From Baffinella frigidus (taxonomy: Eukaryota > Cryptophyceae > Cryptomonadales > Baffinellaceae), in assembly GCA_026770585.1 (NCBI GenBank), contig MU646327.1, forward strand, positions 957,524-1,003,314: 45,791 nucleotides of DNA. Reading direction: 5' to 3'. This document shows positions 9,495-18,690 of the stretch, piece by piece. Position 1 is the stretch's first letter, and the number at the start of each line of letters is the position of its first letter. Both the position numbers and the translations under genes were made by a program. The notes under the pieces were generated by a model. The model was not told the origin of the DNA. It worked only from the letters and a program-made list of their open reading frames with translations, and made no database searches.

Positions 9495-9877
9495 AACTGA
9501 GTAGGTATCTTAGGGGGTAAAGGGACAGGTCACCTTCAAGCTTTTCAACAGGTCACCTTAAGGCTATCTAAATAAGGACCCTCAGGGGGGTCCAGAATAC
9601 AAACGCCGCCCAAAACCCTACATCAGGTGAGACGAACAGCCGACAATCATGAACCAACGATAGAATGAGTGGAACCTTGCAGGCCAAGGTTCTTTAAGCC
9701 ACACATGCATACATGCAGACGACTCAGAAGGTCCACAGGACCTTGTGGCATGCCCCACCAAGTGCCTCTCTGAAATGTCAAACCTATGAGAGGTGGAGGC
9801 ATGAGTCTTGGAAGGTCAAATGTGGTACAACCATCGCGGAATAGCCACGGGGTAAATTCAACCACATACAGCCGGAT
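9495..9877. other. Gene-free stretch with direct repeats
   Basis: acaggtcacctt occurs twice near 9524-9560. Open frames here lack motifs. Nothing else recognised. Confidence 0.4.
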
Positions 9878-9960
9878 GGAGGAGTCGGCTCCCTGAAGGA
9901 GCCGACCTGAGTTGGATTGGCTAACCGATCGGATGAGCGGTTAACCAATACAACTCCTCC
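9878..9960. ncRNA. 83-nt three-way-junction fold (candidate structured element)
   Basis: Outer stem GGAGGA (9878-9883) pairs with TCCTCC (9955-9960). Inside are two hairpins: TCGGCTCC/GGAGCCGA with a 5-nt loop, and GTTGGxTTGGxTAACCG/CGGTTAxCCAAxxCAAC with a 10-nt loop. All three helices are visible in the DNA. It could be a structured RNA, a cruciform or a transposon end. No tRNA anticodon or T-arm signature is present, so it is not a standard tRNA. Confidence 0.5.
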
Positions 9961-10122
9961 CTTTTTCAAGAACCCGACCCCGCCCGGAATGATAGGTCTA
10001 TATCGATGAGACCAGACTGTTAAATCTGTCAAAACTCGTGGACCTACCAAACCTCTCCTTCGTCGTTTACTTCATCCGCGCCAATCTTCGGGGAGCATCC
10101 CTCGGAGACAGACTGAGCGGGG

Positions 10123-10129
10123 TATAAAA
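10123..10129 (+). promoter_or_regulatory. Possible TATA box
   Basis: TATAAAA within gcggggtataaaatggaccg. Only very short frames follow (ATG at 10129 stops after three codons), so no gene is assigned; it may drive a non-coding transcript. Confidence 0.3.
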
Positions 10130-10220
10130 TGGACCGATCATAGTCTGGTGATGGCACGGGTTAGGCAATAACGGCGAACCCTCTTTAATAAATTCAGTAA
10201 CCAGTAGTAGGTAGATGTGT

Positions 10221-10290
10221 TCAGTGTTTGAGGATCAAGGTTTGAGGTTTAGGGTTGAGGGTTTAGTGTTTAGGGTTGAGGGTATTGGAG
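10221..10290 (-). repeat. Short heptamer block, G-rich on +
   Basis: gggtttagtgtttagggttg and related units, with a second short block at 10578-10626. Opposite orientation to the blocks at 6960-8120. Confidence 0.75.
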
Positions 10291-10974
10291 GTGTGGGTTA
10301 TCCTTTGGTATCCCTTATGTGGCGAGACAGTTCTGGATGCCTTTCGTTTCAATGAAATTTACTACACACACGTGTAGTAAAGTGAATGGTGCGGACGAGG
10401 GTTTCCCGGGGCTAAAAATTCAGGGTTTTCTCGGATCGTTAAGCTCCAATTATTCAATTTGTTCAGCTTAGCGAGCCTGACAAGCTTTTTCTAAATTTTT
10501 CCGTTCAGGGGCTGCCGAGCCCAAAAATGTCAAAGTCGACATTTTGACGAAGTGACGACTTGAGGCGGCGCCGGCACATAAGGGATAGGGTTTCAGGTTT
10601 AGGGTTTAGGGTTTCAGGTTTAGGGTTGCTCACGGTTAACGGTCAATGCAACTGTGAGATTTCGCAATCGTGCAGAATCCCTGGGCGATTCTTTTTGTAC
10701 CCGTCATGTACTTTTTTGATCACCCGTGAAACAGGGGCAAGGCGAGGTTGATTAAATTGACACAAACGACCGCTTTAAGTCAAGGAGGTGTGTCCTGGAT
10801 CCGGCCGCCCTCGGCCTTAAAAATTATTATGCCTACCCCTCTTTCGGACCCCGAAAAGAGTCTCAGGGCACACTAACGACAGGCAATCGTAACCTGCTCT
10901 ACGAAGTGTCTTGACAGGAGGCTGGGATCTCCCTACTCACCCGTAAACCCCCGGAAGCTGGGCATTAGTTTTTT

Positions 10975-11822
10975 TTAGGTTCTTTGAACTCCCACCAGAG
11001 GCGGACACTGGAACTGGTGCTGCAAAAAGGGCATGCTTCCTTTCGGTCACACCAAGCCCCCCGATGCAGAGGATCGCAGCATTCTGAGCACAAGGTCCTT
11101 TAGGTCCTTTAGGTTCTTCGAGCTCTCAACATAGGCGGACACCGGAACTGGCAACTTTGGTGCTTTGGTGTGGTGCTTTGGTGGTGCTTTGGTGCAAAAA
11201 GGGTTTAGTCCAAACTGGTCAAAACTTGAGATTCATTGGGGTCGTTCCGAGATTGAAGCGTCGCATCGAGATGACCCACCGAAATCTGGAGATCTCGTAG
11301 CAGAGAGTTCGTTCATATTTCGTGACATCTTTTTGGACGTGACACGTTAAGTATTTGCGACTCCGTTTAGATTGACTTGGGGAAGTTGTCGCGTCCGCGA
11401 AGAGTACGGGTTATGTAATATATTTTGCCTGTCTTATCCTCGAAACGTTGTGAATTTCGGGGGTTCGATCACTCCTTCAAGCGATCCCCCTCTTGGCACC
11501 CACTCATCCCGCAAGCAACGCCCAGTCCAAGGACCGACGTGAGAGTTTCAGGGCGGTGGTCTTGAAGAGGAGCGCGACGAACCGCTGGGCGGTCTTCCCT
11601 GCTCCGCCCCCGCGCCGCATCTCGCCCAGGGTCCTCACGCCAGCTTCGAGTGTCTCTCCGACGAGACGCGTCTCCTCGCCATGGACGTATCTCAGCATCC
11701 ACACGCGTTCGCGTTCGCAGAGCAGCGGTCCTCGTCGGTGCAATCTCTTCTCTCGTTCGAACCGGAGCCTGCATGTGAGTCGCGGCACACGGCTGTCGGG
11801 GCGTTCGGTCGATCGGATACTG
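10975..11822 (-). repeat. Right arm of the long inverted duplication
   Basis: Reverse-complement partner of 5960-6714. It contains two copies of the gcggacactggaactggtgc dispersed repeat and a small tandem of gctttggtg at 11158-11195 that the left arm lacks. Confidence 0.92.
11504..11822 (-). CDS. Unrecognised ORF, right copy of the duplicated ~100-residue segment
   Basis: Minus-strand counterpart of 5961-6260 with the same stop (TGA, 11504-11506), and six extra residues (EMRRGG) after VRTLG. Upstream of 11822 the two copies diverge abruptly at CAG, consistent with a splice acceptor. This copy lies head-to-head against the 5' end of the RWP-RK gene. The frame can be followed to 11878 but that part is not shared. 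Confidence 0.45.
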
Positions 11823-11828
11823 GGGAGA

Positions 11829-14441
11829 TGTTCCTTCACGGGGGGATCCGTTCCTGGACCCATGCTTCCGTTCCTCAACCGAGGGACCCTGAAACCCAGT
11901 GTTCCGCACTGTCACGTGTTGCGTCGGTGTGCGCTGATGGGGTGGAGGGGCAGCGTGAGTACGTCGCCGGGCGGGCAGAGAGCACGTCGAGCGTGAGCAC
12001 GCTGCCTAGCCCTCGCGTTGCAACCGAGTCAACGTGGCGGCGGGAAACCATCACTTACAAAATGCTCAAGGATAACTTCCACCTCCCGCTCCACACGGTG
12101 GCCAAGAAGTTCAGCATGTGCACCACGGCCTTCAAGAAGATGTGCAGACGACTGTCTGTCTCCAAGTGGCCGCACCGTCAGGTAACCACATTTGATGTCT
12201 TCTGGCTGGCCCGCGGGCCACCATCTAACTTGCAGAAGCACTGCGCCCCGTGCTGTGGCCTCATTGTCACCATCCGACTCCCCTTTCTCACCATGCCCCC
12301 CCCCGTGCAGTTGCGGGGCGTGGACAAGCGAATCGCGACAGTCAACGCGCAGCTCGCGTACGGGGCCGACAAGCAGCAGCTGTTCGCGGAGCTTGGGACG
12401 CTCACCGAGGAGAAGGCGCGGCTGGCGCGCGGCGTGCTCGGCCCGCGCTCCGACAGCGGCAGCTCGGAGGAGGAGGAGGACGAGGACGCGACGCCCCCGC
12501 CCAACCGAGCCCCAACCGACCCCCCCGATGAGGATAGCGACGACACCGGGGAGGGCGATGGAGATGTTCCTGCAGGGAGGGCCATGTTCCCCGACGACGG
12601 GGCGACGCTGGGCGGGCGGGGCGAGCTGGTGACGGAGCAGGAGCTGCGCGACAACTTCCACCTCCCGCTCCACACGGTCGCCAAGAAGTTCGGCATGTGC
12701 ACCACGGCCTTCAAGAAGATGTGCAGACGATTCTCCATCGCCAAGTGGCCGCACCGGCAGTTGCGCGGCATCGACAAGTAAACCCCACACCCTCAACCCT
12801 AAACCCCAAACCTGAACCCTAAACCTGAACCCTAAACCTGAACCCTAAACCCTAAACCCTAAACCCTAAACCCTAAACCCTAAACCCCAAACCCTCAACC
12901 AGGAAGATCGCGGCGCTGAAGGCGGAGCTGAACTACGCGACAGGGGACACCTTCGGTTGCCGGCGCAGCCTGACGATGCTCGAGGAGGAGAAGGCGCGCC
13001 TCTCGCTCCTCCCCTCCTTGCTCCTCCCGCTGGCCCTCCCGCTGGCGCCGCACGTGGCGCCGCACGAGGCCGTCTCGTCCCCGCGCAGCGAGAAGTTCAT
13101 CTCCAAGAGCATGGCGACGCCCGCGCCCTCTCAACAACCATCCTCGTGGCTCTCGACGCTGGCGCCTTCGCAGCCATCGAGCGGGTCGAGCGACCGTGTC
13201 GGGATCCGGAACCTGCTGTGCGAGGAGGAGGAGGAGGAGGAGGATGGGGATGATGATGAGGGGAGCAGCGACACGCCGCCCTTGTGCGCCATTGCGGAGG
13301 GGAAGCGCGAGGTGCGGCTCAGCGACGACGGGCGCAACACCGTCACGGAGGAGGTCCTGCGGGAGCACTTCCACCTCCCGCTGCAAGACGTGGCCAAGAA
13401 GTTCGGCATGTGCACCACGGTAAACCCTACACCCTACACCCTACTCCCTGCACCCTGCACCCTGCACCCTACACTCTACACCCCACACCCTACACCCTAC
13501 ACCCTACACCCTACACCCTACACCCTACACCCTACACCCTACACCCTACACCTCACCCTACACCCTACACCGTACACCCTAACCCTTGACTCAAAACCCT
13601 AAATCCCTAAACCCTAAACCCCAAAACCCGCTTGCAGGCGTTCAAGAAGATGTGCCGGCGGTTCTCGATCGCGCGGTGGCCGCACCGGCAGCTGCGGGGG
13701 CTGGACAAGAAGATCGCCGCGCTCCGCGCCGAGCTCACCTACTCCACGGCGGGGGGCGACAAGCACGCGTGCCGCCGCAGCCTCGCGATGCTCGAAGAGG
13801 AGAAGGCGCGCCTCTCGAGCGTCGCCATGGGCCTCGACCCCCTCTCGCCTGCGGCGCCCTCGCCCTCAGTCGCGCCCATGCTGTTTCCGTCGCCCACCGC
13901 GCACAAGGGCGCGCGGCACCTCGGGTCGGCCACGCCGGAGCCGACAGTCGCGACGCCGCGCCCCGCCGAGCCTGCGGCGGCCAAGAGCGCGCGCCCGTCC
14001 AACGCCGACTTCTTCTCGGCGCTCGACGTCCTGGCACAGGTGGCGGGCATTCGGGAGCCTGCACACCAGGGCCCCGCGGCCGCGGTTGGCCCGCCCGCCC
14101 CCGATCTGGGGCCCGGGGGGATGCTGGGTCAGCAGATGGTGTTTTCGCTGCGCGGTGAGGCTTTGGCTGGGGGTGGGCTGTTGTGGGGCTCTGCGGGGGG
14201 CTCTGCGGGGGGCTCTGCGGGGGGCTCTGCGGGGGGCACCGCGGCGCGGACGGATCTTCTGCAGCCGCTCTCGCCGCTGCTCCACGGCATTCAGCGCCAG
14301 GGGTCCCTGACGTTCCCGCACCTCGGCGCGATCCCGACGCTGCCTCGGGCCCCGCTCATGCCAAGGCTCTCTCTCGGCCCTGCGGGGCTTCAGGGCCACG
14401 TGCTCCCTGGCTTCGCTTCCAACTGCTGGAGCCTCGTTTGA
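11829..14441 (+). CDS. RWP-RK transcription factor with three tandem RWP-RK domains
   Basis: Exons: (11829)-12181, 12311-12777, 12903-13419, 13638-14441 with TGA at the end; all junctions keep frame. Each module reads FHLPLxxVAKKFxMCTTAF, KKMCRRxS(I/V)xxWPHRQ, then LRGxDKxIA. This is the RWP-RK DNA-binding fold with W-P-H-R-Q in place of W-P-Y/H-R-K. A Glu/Lys-rich helix (LEEEKARLS) follows domain 3; a related helix follows domains 1 and 2. Acidic linkers separate modules. The tail is Ala/Pro/Gly-rich with a (GSAG)n run. RWP-RK proteins are nuclear regulators of nitrogen response and gametogenesis in plants and algae; the target here is unknown. The 5' end is uncertain: ATG at 11829 or 12061 are candidates. 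The first intron (129 nt) is stop-free and a multiple of three, so retention would insert 43 residues right after the first WPHRQ. Confidence 0.9.
12778..12902 (+). repeat. Intron made almost wholly of CCCTAAA heptamers
   Basis: 125-nt intron: donor gacaa|gtaaacccc, then (CCCTAAA/CCTGAAC)n, then acceptor ccctcaaccag. The donor GTAAACC arises where an exonic G meets a TAAACCC-phase repeat. Confidence 0.9.
13420..13637 (+). repeat. Intron made of CCCTACA heptamers
   Basis: 218-nt intron splitting the third RWP-RK domain: donor cacg|gtaaaccctaca, then a long run of CCCTACA, then ccctaaac and acceptor cgcttgcag. Confidence 0.9.
14183..14238 (+). repeat. In-frame 12-nt coding minisatellite (GSAG)n
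   Basis: ggctctgcgggg repeats four times inside the last RWP-RK exon, encoding Gly-Ser-Ala-Gly units: a likely flexible linker prone to slippage. Confidence 0.9.
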
Positions 14442-14579
14442 GCTGCTGCCGGTGCCGTGGAACGCACGTGGACATGATGCAAGTAATTAAATGTGTATGT
14501 TTACTACGCGCGTGCTTCCTGTGCGTGTCTCGCCAGGCCGTTGTCCCCCGCACTGTTGTCAGGAACACATTTGAACCTG

Positions 14580-14701
14580 TACAGCGGATACTCGCGAATA
14601 AGGGCACTCACCGCCCGTAGGGTTGGTCCTAAGCTCCTAGGACTCGCCCTGCCGTGGGGCCCGAAAGAGGTGCGTGCCCGTATTCGCGAGTAACCCCTGT
14701 A
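14580..14701. mobile_element. MITE family B, copy 1
   Basis: Ends TACAGCGGATACTCGCGAATA and CGTATTCGCGAGTAACCCCT(GTA). Related to family A in its CCCCTGTA outer end but different inside. A second copy is at 18831-18940. Confidence 0.85.
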
Positions 14702-14814
14702 CGAGAGTCTCCCAGCCATATGCAAGGCTGAGCCTTTCCCAGCTGCCTGTTTTGATGTGTAAAACTGCTGTGTTGCCCCATCATGTGTAAGGCAACACAC
14801 ATCAGTTTGAACGC

Positions 14815-14927
14815 TACCCCTGAAGTGGTGATGGGGTCAACATTAACCCCACAGAGGTCCCAGGCTCCTCCGTATGCCTTAAGGTACGACGTATGCGCCT
14901 ACAGCTGTACTGGCCACACAAGGGATA
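14815..14927. mobile_element. MITE family C, copy 3
   Basis: Ends TACCCCTGAAGTGGTGATGG and GGCCACACAAGGGATA. The interior tcaacattaaccccacagag parallels the copy at 5007-5111. Confidence 0.75.
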
Positions 14928-15063
14928 GGAACCGTGTCCCACAGAACCCCTTGTCGTTTTTTAGGTTTACTGAAACGGATGGCATGCTTTTCAGGAACTC
15001 TCCTACATGTAAGTGAATCTGCTTTGGAAGCCTCAAACCTCCTTGCATGTAGGTGCTAGAGCC

Positions 15064-15125
15064 TACAGGGGTACCTCGCTCATAAGAAATCGACGCGCCC
15101 TAGGACCCAACAGTAAGCCTACTCT
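15064..15125. mobile_element. MITE family A, one end only
   Basis: TACAGGGGTACCTCGCTCAT followed by aagaaatcgacgcgccctag; no matching right end. Truncated copy. Confidence 0.7.
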
Positions 15126-15254
15126 GTCCAACCGTGGAGAATCGATGCTGAACAGTATCTTGCGAAAAATCGAGGTGATTCTGGGCAGAACCCACCCTGC
15201 GGTCTCAAACACAATGCGAATTCATGAACGCAATTCTAGGAACGCTGAGGCCGA

Positions 15255-15500
15255 ATGCCTGGTGTTGGGAGCTCGAAGATCCTCAAGGACCTAAAGGAGA
15301 GAGAGGTGAGGGCCACCTCGGGGAGGCAGGAAAGCAAGAAGGAAGGCCCATCTCCGAGGACCAGATCCTTTAGGTCCTTCAGGTTGTTGGAGTTCCCAAA
15401 ATAGGCGGACACTGGAACTTGTTCTGCAGAAAAACCATGCTTCCTTTCGGATGACATCACGCCCCCAGGTGCAGAGGATCGCAGCAGAAACCGGCCAGCG
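15255..15500. repeat. Dispersed repeat family F, two inverted pieces
   Basis: gggagctcgaagatcctcaa (15270 region) and its inverted form near 15365-15490, with gcggacactggaactt and catgcttcctttcgg. Same family as 6600-6712, 10975-11130 and 30005-30065. Confidence 0.7.
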
Positions 15501-15830
15501 GAACATCCTGGACTTTTTCTGTCTCAAAAAAAGACCGGCGAAAGCAGCAGGGTCCTGGCTTTTCTGCAGCACCAGTTCACCCATGGGTCTTCTGTCTTCG
15601 CAAGGGGAAAATTTATTGTGTATTTTTACTCATGGTCTTCGCTGCCGAGAGCCCCCCTCCAAATTTGAGGGAGTATCAGCATGATGCGGAACTCGAGAAC
15701 AAGAACGCCAGGGATGGTAGGGGCTGATGGCAGGGCCCGAATGAAGGGAACACATTGCATTTGGTAGGGCCCATGGGAGTGGCGCTGGAGGAAGAGGATG
15801 CATCGGGGATCTGAGGATCCTGCGGGAGCA

Positions 15831-15930
15831 CCACGTATTTTTTCGAGGAAAACAACCGCTTTTTTTTTCGAGGAAAACAACCGATTTTTTCGAGGAAAAC
15901 AACTGTATTTTTTCGAGGAAAACAACCGCG
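15831..15930 (+). repeat. Tandem TTTTTTCGAGGAAAACAACC units
   Basis: Four imperfect copies of about 24 nt, with a weaker outlying copy near 16047-16065 (aaggaaaacgaccgc). Not a CRISPR: units are adjacent without spacers. Confidence 0.85.
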
Positions 15931-16224
15931 GAGCGCTTAGACGCAGTGGAGAGAGGTGTGGGCCAATTCGAGAGGCCGGAAAGGGAAGGAACGGTGGACA
16001 GACGGGGCATCTGAGAAAAGAAGTCGCTTCAAGAACAGGGCATTGATCAAGGAAAACGACCGCATAACGCTCAGGCACGCATGGGGTGAGAGGCGAGGGA
16101 AACCTTGGGAGGCAGGAAAGCGAGAAGGAACGCCCGTCTCCCAGAACCGCCCACCCTTTTCTGGAAAATCCCGGATATTCTCGGTCAGCCAAAAAAGACT
16201 CCGGCGCGGGCTGGGATTTTAAAC

Positions 16225-16325
16225 GCGCTGACAGGGCGCGTGGAAGCCACCTGTTGGTGGTTGAGTTGAGAAAGGGCGGAAGGGCTTCACCTGAGGGCGC
16301 GTGGAAGCCAGCTGGTGGTGGTTGA
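16225..16325 (+). repeat. Direct repeat upstream of coiled-coil ORF
   Basis: agggcgcgtggaagccacct, then gttggtggttga, occurs twice (near 16233 and 16295), the second ending 12 nt before the ATG at 16335. May be part of a duplicated promoter or 5' leader. Confidence 0.7.
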
Positions 16326-16334
16326 TTTTGCCGG

Positions 16335-16967
16335 ATGGCGGACAACGCCGGCTCATCGTCGGGCGGGCACTTCGCAGTGCCTCTGCCTCCCCCAAGCCCC
16401 TCTCACGCTGCCGCATTATCGTCCAGCGGTAGCGGGCACTTTGCAGTCCCACCTCCACCTCGCGGAGGCAGGCCTGGCGTTCGCGTGAGAACCACCCAAG
16501 TAAGGGCGCCAAGCCAGGGCGGCTCGCCAAGCCCGGGTCGTGGGAGCATTTCCAACGCCTCGCCGGATCTGGATGACGGAACAGCACAGGACGTGCGAGC
16601 GCTCAGGAAGGAACTCGATGCTGAGCGTTCGCTTAGGGTGACAGCAGAACGCAAAGTTGAGCTGCTCGAGGACAAGTTACGATTGCTCTCCAACCACGCA
16701 CACGCGTCCGCGGATGCTTTGGAAATGGCGAAGATGGCGGCGGAGGCTCTTGGTCTCGGCGACGTCGCTGGCCCGCGAGGCTCGGGGCGATCCGCGATCA
16801 AAGCGCTGGGACATTGTGCTCAGTGCGCAGCGCGCGAGGCTGAGGAGAAGCGCGGCGCCGCGTCGAGGCTCGAAGCGCCGGCGTCCCCCTCTGGCCACTC
16901 ACATGGCGCTGCTCAGCTTGGTGGGGATTTCCGCTCGCCGAGTGCGCGCACGGTACAGTCCCTTTGA
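16335..16967 (+). CDS. Hypothetical coiled-coil protein, ~210 aa
   Basis: ATG-started frame with a TGA stop. The N-terminal ~85 residues are low-complexity Ser/Pro/Gly with a repeated GHFAVPLPPPSPS / GHFAVPPPP phrase. Residues ~85-130 form a charged heptad-like helix (DVRALRKELDAERS ... ERKVELLEDKLRLL) typical of a coiled coil. A Cys pair (HCAQCAAREAEEK) follows. I do not recognise the family. A donor-like ACG|GTACAG at about 16952 means the gene could continue into exons near 17013 and beyond instead of ending at 16967. Likely a structural or adaptor protein, by inference only. Confidence 0.5.
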   Translation: MADNAGSSSGGHFAVPLPPPSPSHAAALSSSGSGHFAVPPPPRGGRPGVRVRTTQVRAPSQGGSPSPGRGSISNASPDLDDGTAQDVRALRKELDAERSLRVTAERKVELLEDKLRLLSNHAHASADALEMAKMAAEALGLGDVAGPRGSGRSAIKALGHCAQCAAREAEEKRGAASRLEAPASPSGHSHGAAQLGGDFRSPSARTVQSL

Positions 16968-17432
16968 AACACCCTCGCTATTGGTGGACGCGAGTCACCA
17001 TTGGTGACTCCAGAGGCATCACCGCGGCGAAGTTTGCCGAGACATTAACGGTGGTGAGTCCACGCAGACCGCGCACGTATTGAGATGCAGACGAAAGCAG
17101 ACATCCTGCCAGGCTGGCAGCCGCATTCAGGCTGCCTCCAAACTTGTGCTTCACACGCGCGCCACCACCACGCTCGCCCACCACACATGGCGGGGTCTAG
17201 GTTTCGGCAGCGAGCTGACGGGTGCTGCGCCGGGGCGCTGCTCTGCAGGCAACGCAGCCGCGGCCAAGCTCAGCGACGCCGCTGCGGCCAAGCACCGCCA
17301 CGCCGCTGTTCGCGCGCCCCGCCACCCCTGGCGGCACCCTCGCCCCGGGAAGGTTGCACTGCCCTCCCACGAGCGGGGTTGCTGGAGTGGCGTTTGGGGG
17401 TTTCTGCAGCGTGGTGTCTTGCGCCGGTCGTT

Positions 17433-17573
17433 TTATTCCGGGGAAACATATTTTTCTTTCATTCGATTCCAATGAAAATTACTACACGAAGGATTGAATA
17501 TTACGAGTAAGAACGAATTATGTTGTAATTTTCATTGCCATCAAATGAAAGAAAAATAGGTTTCCCCGGATAA
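17433..17573. mobile_element. Foldback element family E, copy 1
   Basis: Ends TTATTCCGGGGAAACATATT and its inverse ...ATAGGTTTCCCCGGATAA. The inner inverted motif is AATGAAAATTACTACAC / TTGTAATTTTCATTG. Non-coding. Confidence 0.85.
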
Positions 17574-17684
17574 GTTCCCCCCTCAGCCTTGCGGGGCCAC
17601 GGAGCTGCGTGTGAGCTACAAACATAGGCAGCTGATCGGCAGTTGGTCGTGGATTGGGTGGCAGGGATCGCTGGCGCTGGTTGT

Positions 17685-17812
17685 TCGGCAATACATAACC
17701 AATCTCCGTTTGGCAATAAATTACCAATCTCTGTTTGGCAATAACTTACCAATCTCTGTTTTGGCAATAACTTACCAATCTCTGTTTGGCAATAACTTAC
17801 GAATCTGGCAGG
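17685..17812 (+). repeat. Tandem 27-nt repeat (TTTGGCAATAACTTACCAAT)n
   Basis: About five copies of ggcaataacttaccaatctc plus tgttt, increasingly uniform towards the right. Sits between two family E foldbacks. Confidence 0.9.
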
Positions 17813-17921
17813 GAGCGGGACGGGCAAGGGCGCATGATGGCTTCACTGAGCGCCAAGCCCTCCCTCGGTGAGGCTGAGGAGCCCGCCGCTGGGGATGCGT
17901 TGGGTGCCGCTGCAGGTGCGA

Positions 17922-18062
17922 TTATCCGGGCAAACGTATCTTTCTTTCTTTTGGTTCCAGTGCAAGCCACTACACGAATGATTTGATATTACCAGTAAGA
18001 ACGAATTGTGTAGTAATTTTTATTGCCACCACATGAAAGAAAAATGGGTTTCCCCGGATAAA
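17922..18062. mobile_element. Foldback element family E, copy 2
   Basis: Ends TTATCCGGGCAAACGTATCT and ...ATGGGTTTCCCCGGATAA. The inner part shares taagaacgaattgtgtagta with copy 1. Both copies have the same orientation. Confidence 0.85.
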
Positions 18063-18104
18063 CGTGCGGCCGCATTAGGGTCTGGGTTTACCCTGGCCGC
18101 TCGA

Positions 18105-18280
18105 CTCTAGACCCTGAACCCTACACCCTAAACCCTGAACCCTCGACCTTAGCCCCTGAACCCTAAATCCTAAACCCTGAGATCTAAACACTGAACCCTA
18201 AACCCTGAACCCTAAACCCTAACCCCTAAACCCTAACCCCTAACCCCTAACCCCTAAACCCCCACCTCCAACCCTGAAGC
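18105..18280 (+). repeat. Heptamer block, C-rich on +
   Basis: CCCTAAA/CCCTGAA/CCCCTAA units. 18281-18628 that follows holds a weak foldback with actactacac-type motifs and no gene. Confidence 0.85.
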
Positions 18281-18628
18281 ATCCCTGGACGATGCGCTCT
18301 TCCACGCATCCACTCTGAAATCTCATGTGAAACTGATTTAATTGAAACCATTTCGGCAACGAAACTTACTACACATAACGATCTTTACTCGTCATACGAA
18401 AGCAAACGTGAAGTAACATTTATTGAAATCCAATCTTTTAAATTAAATGCATTTTCCTATGGAATCGTTGGTGTTGCATTCACGCCTGGACGCTTCCCCT
18501 GCAACGAGACCCTGGCCGTGTCTTCTTACATAGCGTCGAACAACCGTGCCGCCCTACCACTCGAGGCTGCAAGAGGGAGTATTTTAAATGTGGGGGTTTT
18601 AAATTGAGTACCAGTCACGGGCAGGCTC

Positions 18629-18690
18629 GGTCACGTAGCTCAAGGAATTCACGGTCACGTAGCTCAAGGAATTCCTTGAGCTACGTGACC
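18629..18690. other. 38-bp perfect palindrome plus direct half-copy
   Basis: 18653-18690 is self-complementary: GGTCACGTAGCTCAAGGAA followed directly by its inverse TTCCTTGAGCTACGTGACC, with no loop. A half-copy (ggtcacgtagctcaaggaat) starts at 18629. It contains the CACGT core and an EcoRI-type centre GAATTC. Confidence 0.95.

Noticed and set aside
9878-9960. tRNA gene
   Set aside because: Three helices are present, but there is no anticodon arm with conserved U33, no GTTCRA T-loop and no discriminator/CCA context.
12029-12796. 255-codon open frame on the minus strand
   Set aside because: It is antisense to the RWP-RK exons, whose + strand reading has clear family motifs; GC-rich codon positions keep the complement open.
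13866-14399. Long minus-strand frame opposite the RWP-RK tail
   Set aside because: Arg/Pro-rich shadow of a GC-rich coding exon; no motif.
15831-15930. CRISPR-like array
   Set aside because: Repeats are directly adjacent with no unique spacers, in a eukaryotic genome.
15626-16345. 239-codon minus-strand frame
   Set aside because: Runs across the TTTTTTCGAGGAAAACAACC tandem array, giving repetitive SSKK/FPRKN peptides; no domain and no plausible gene structure.
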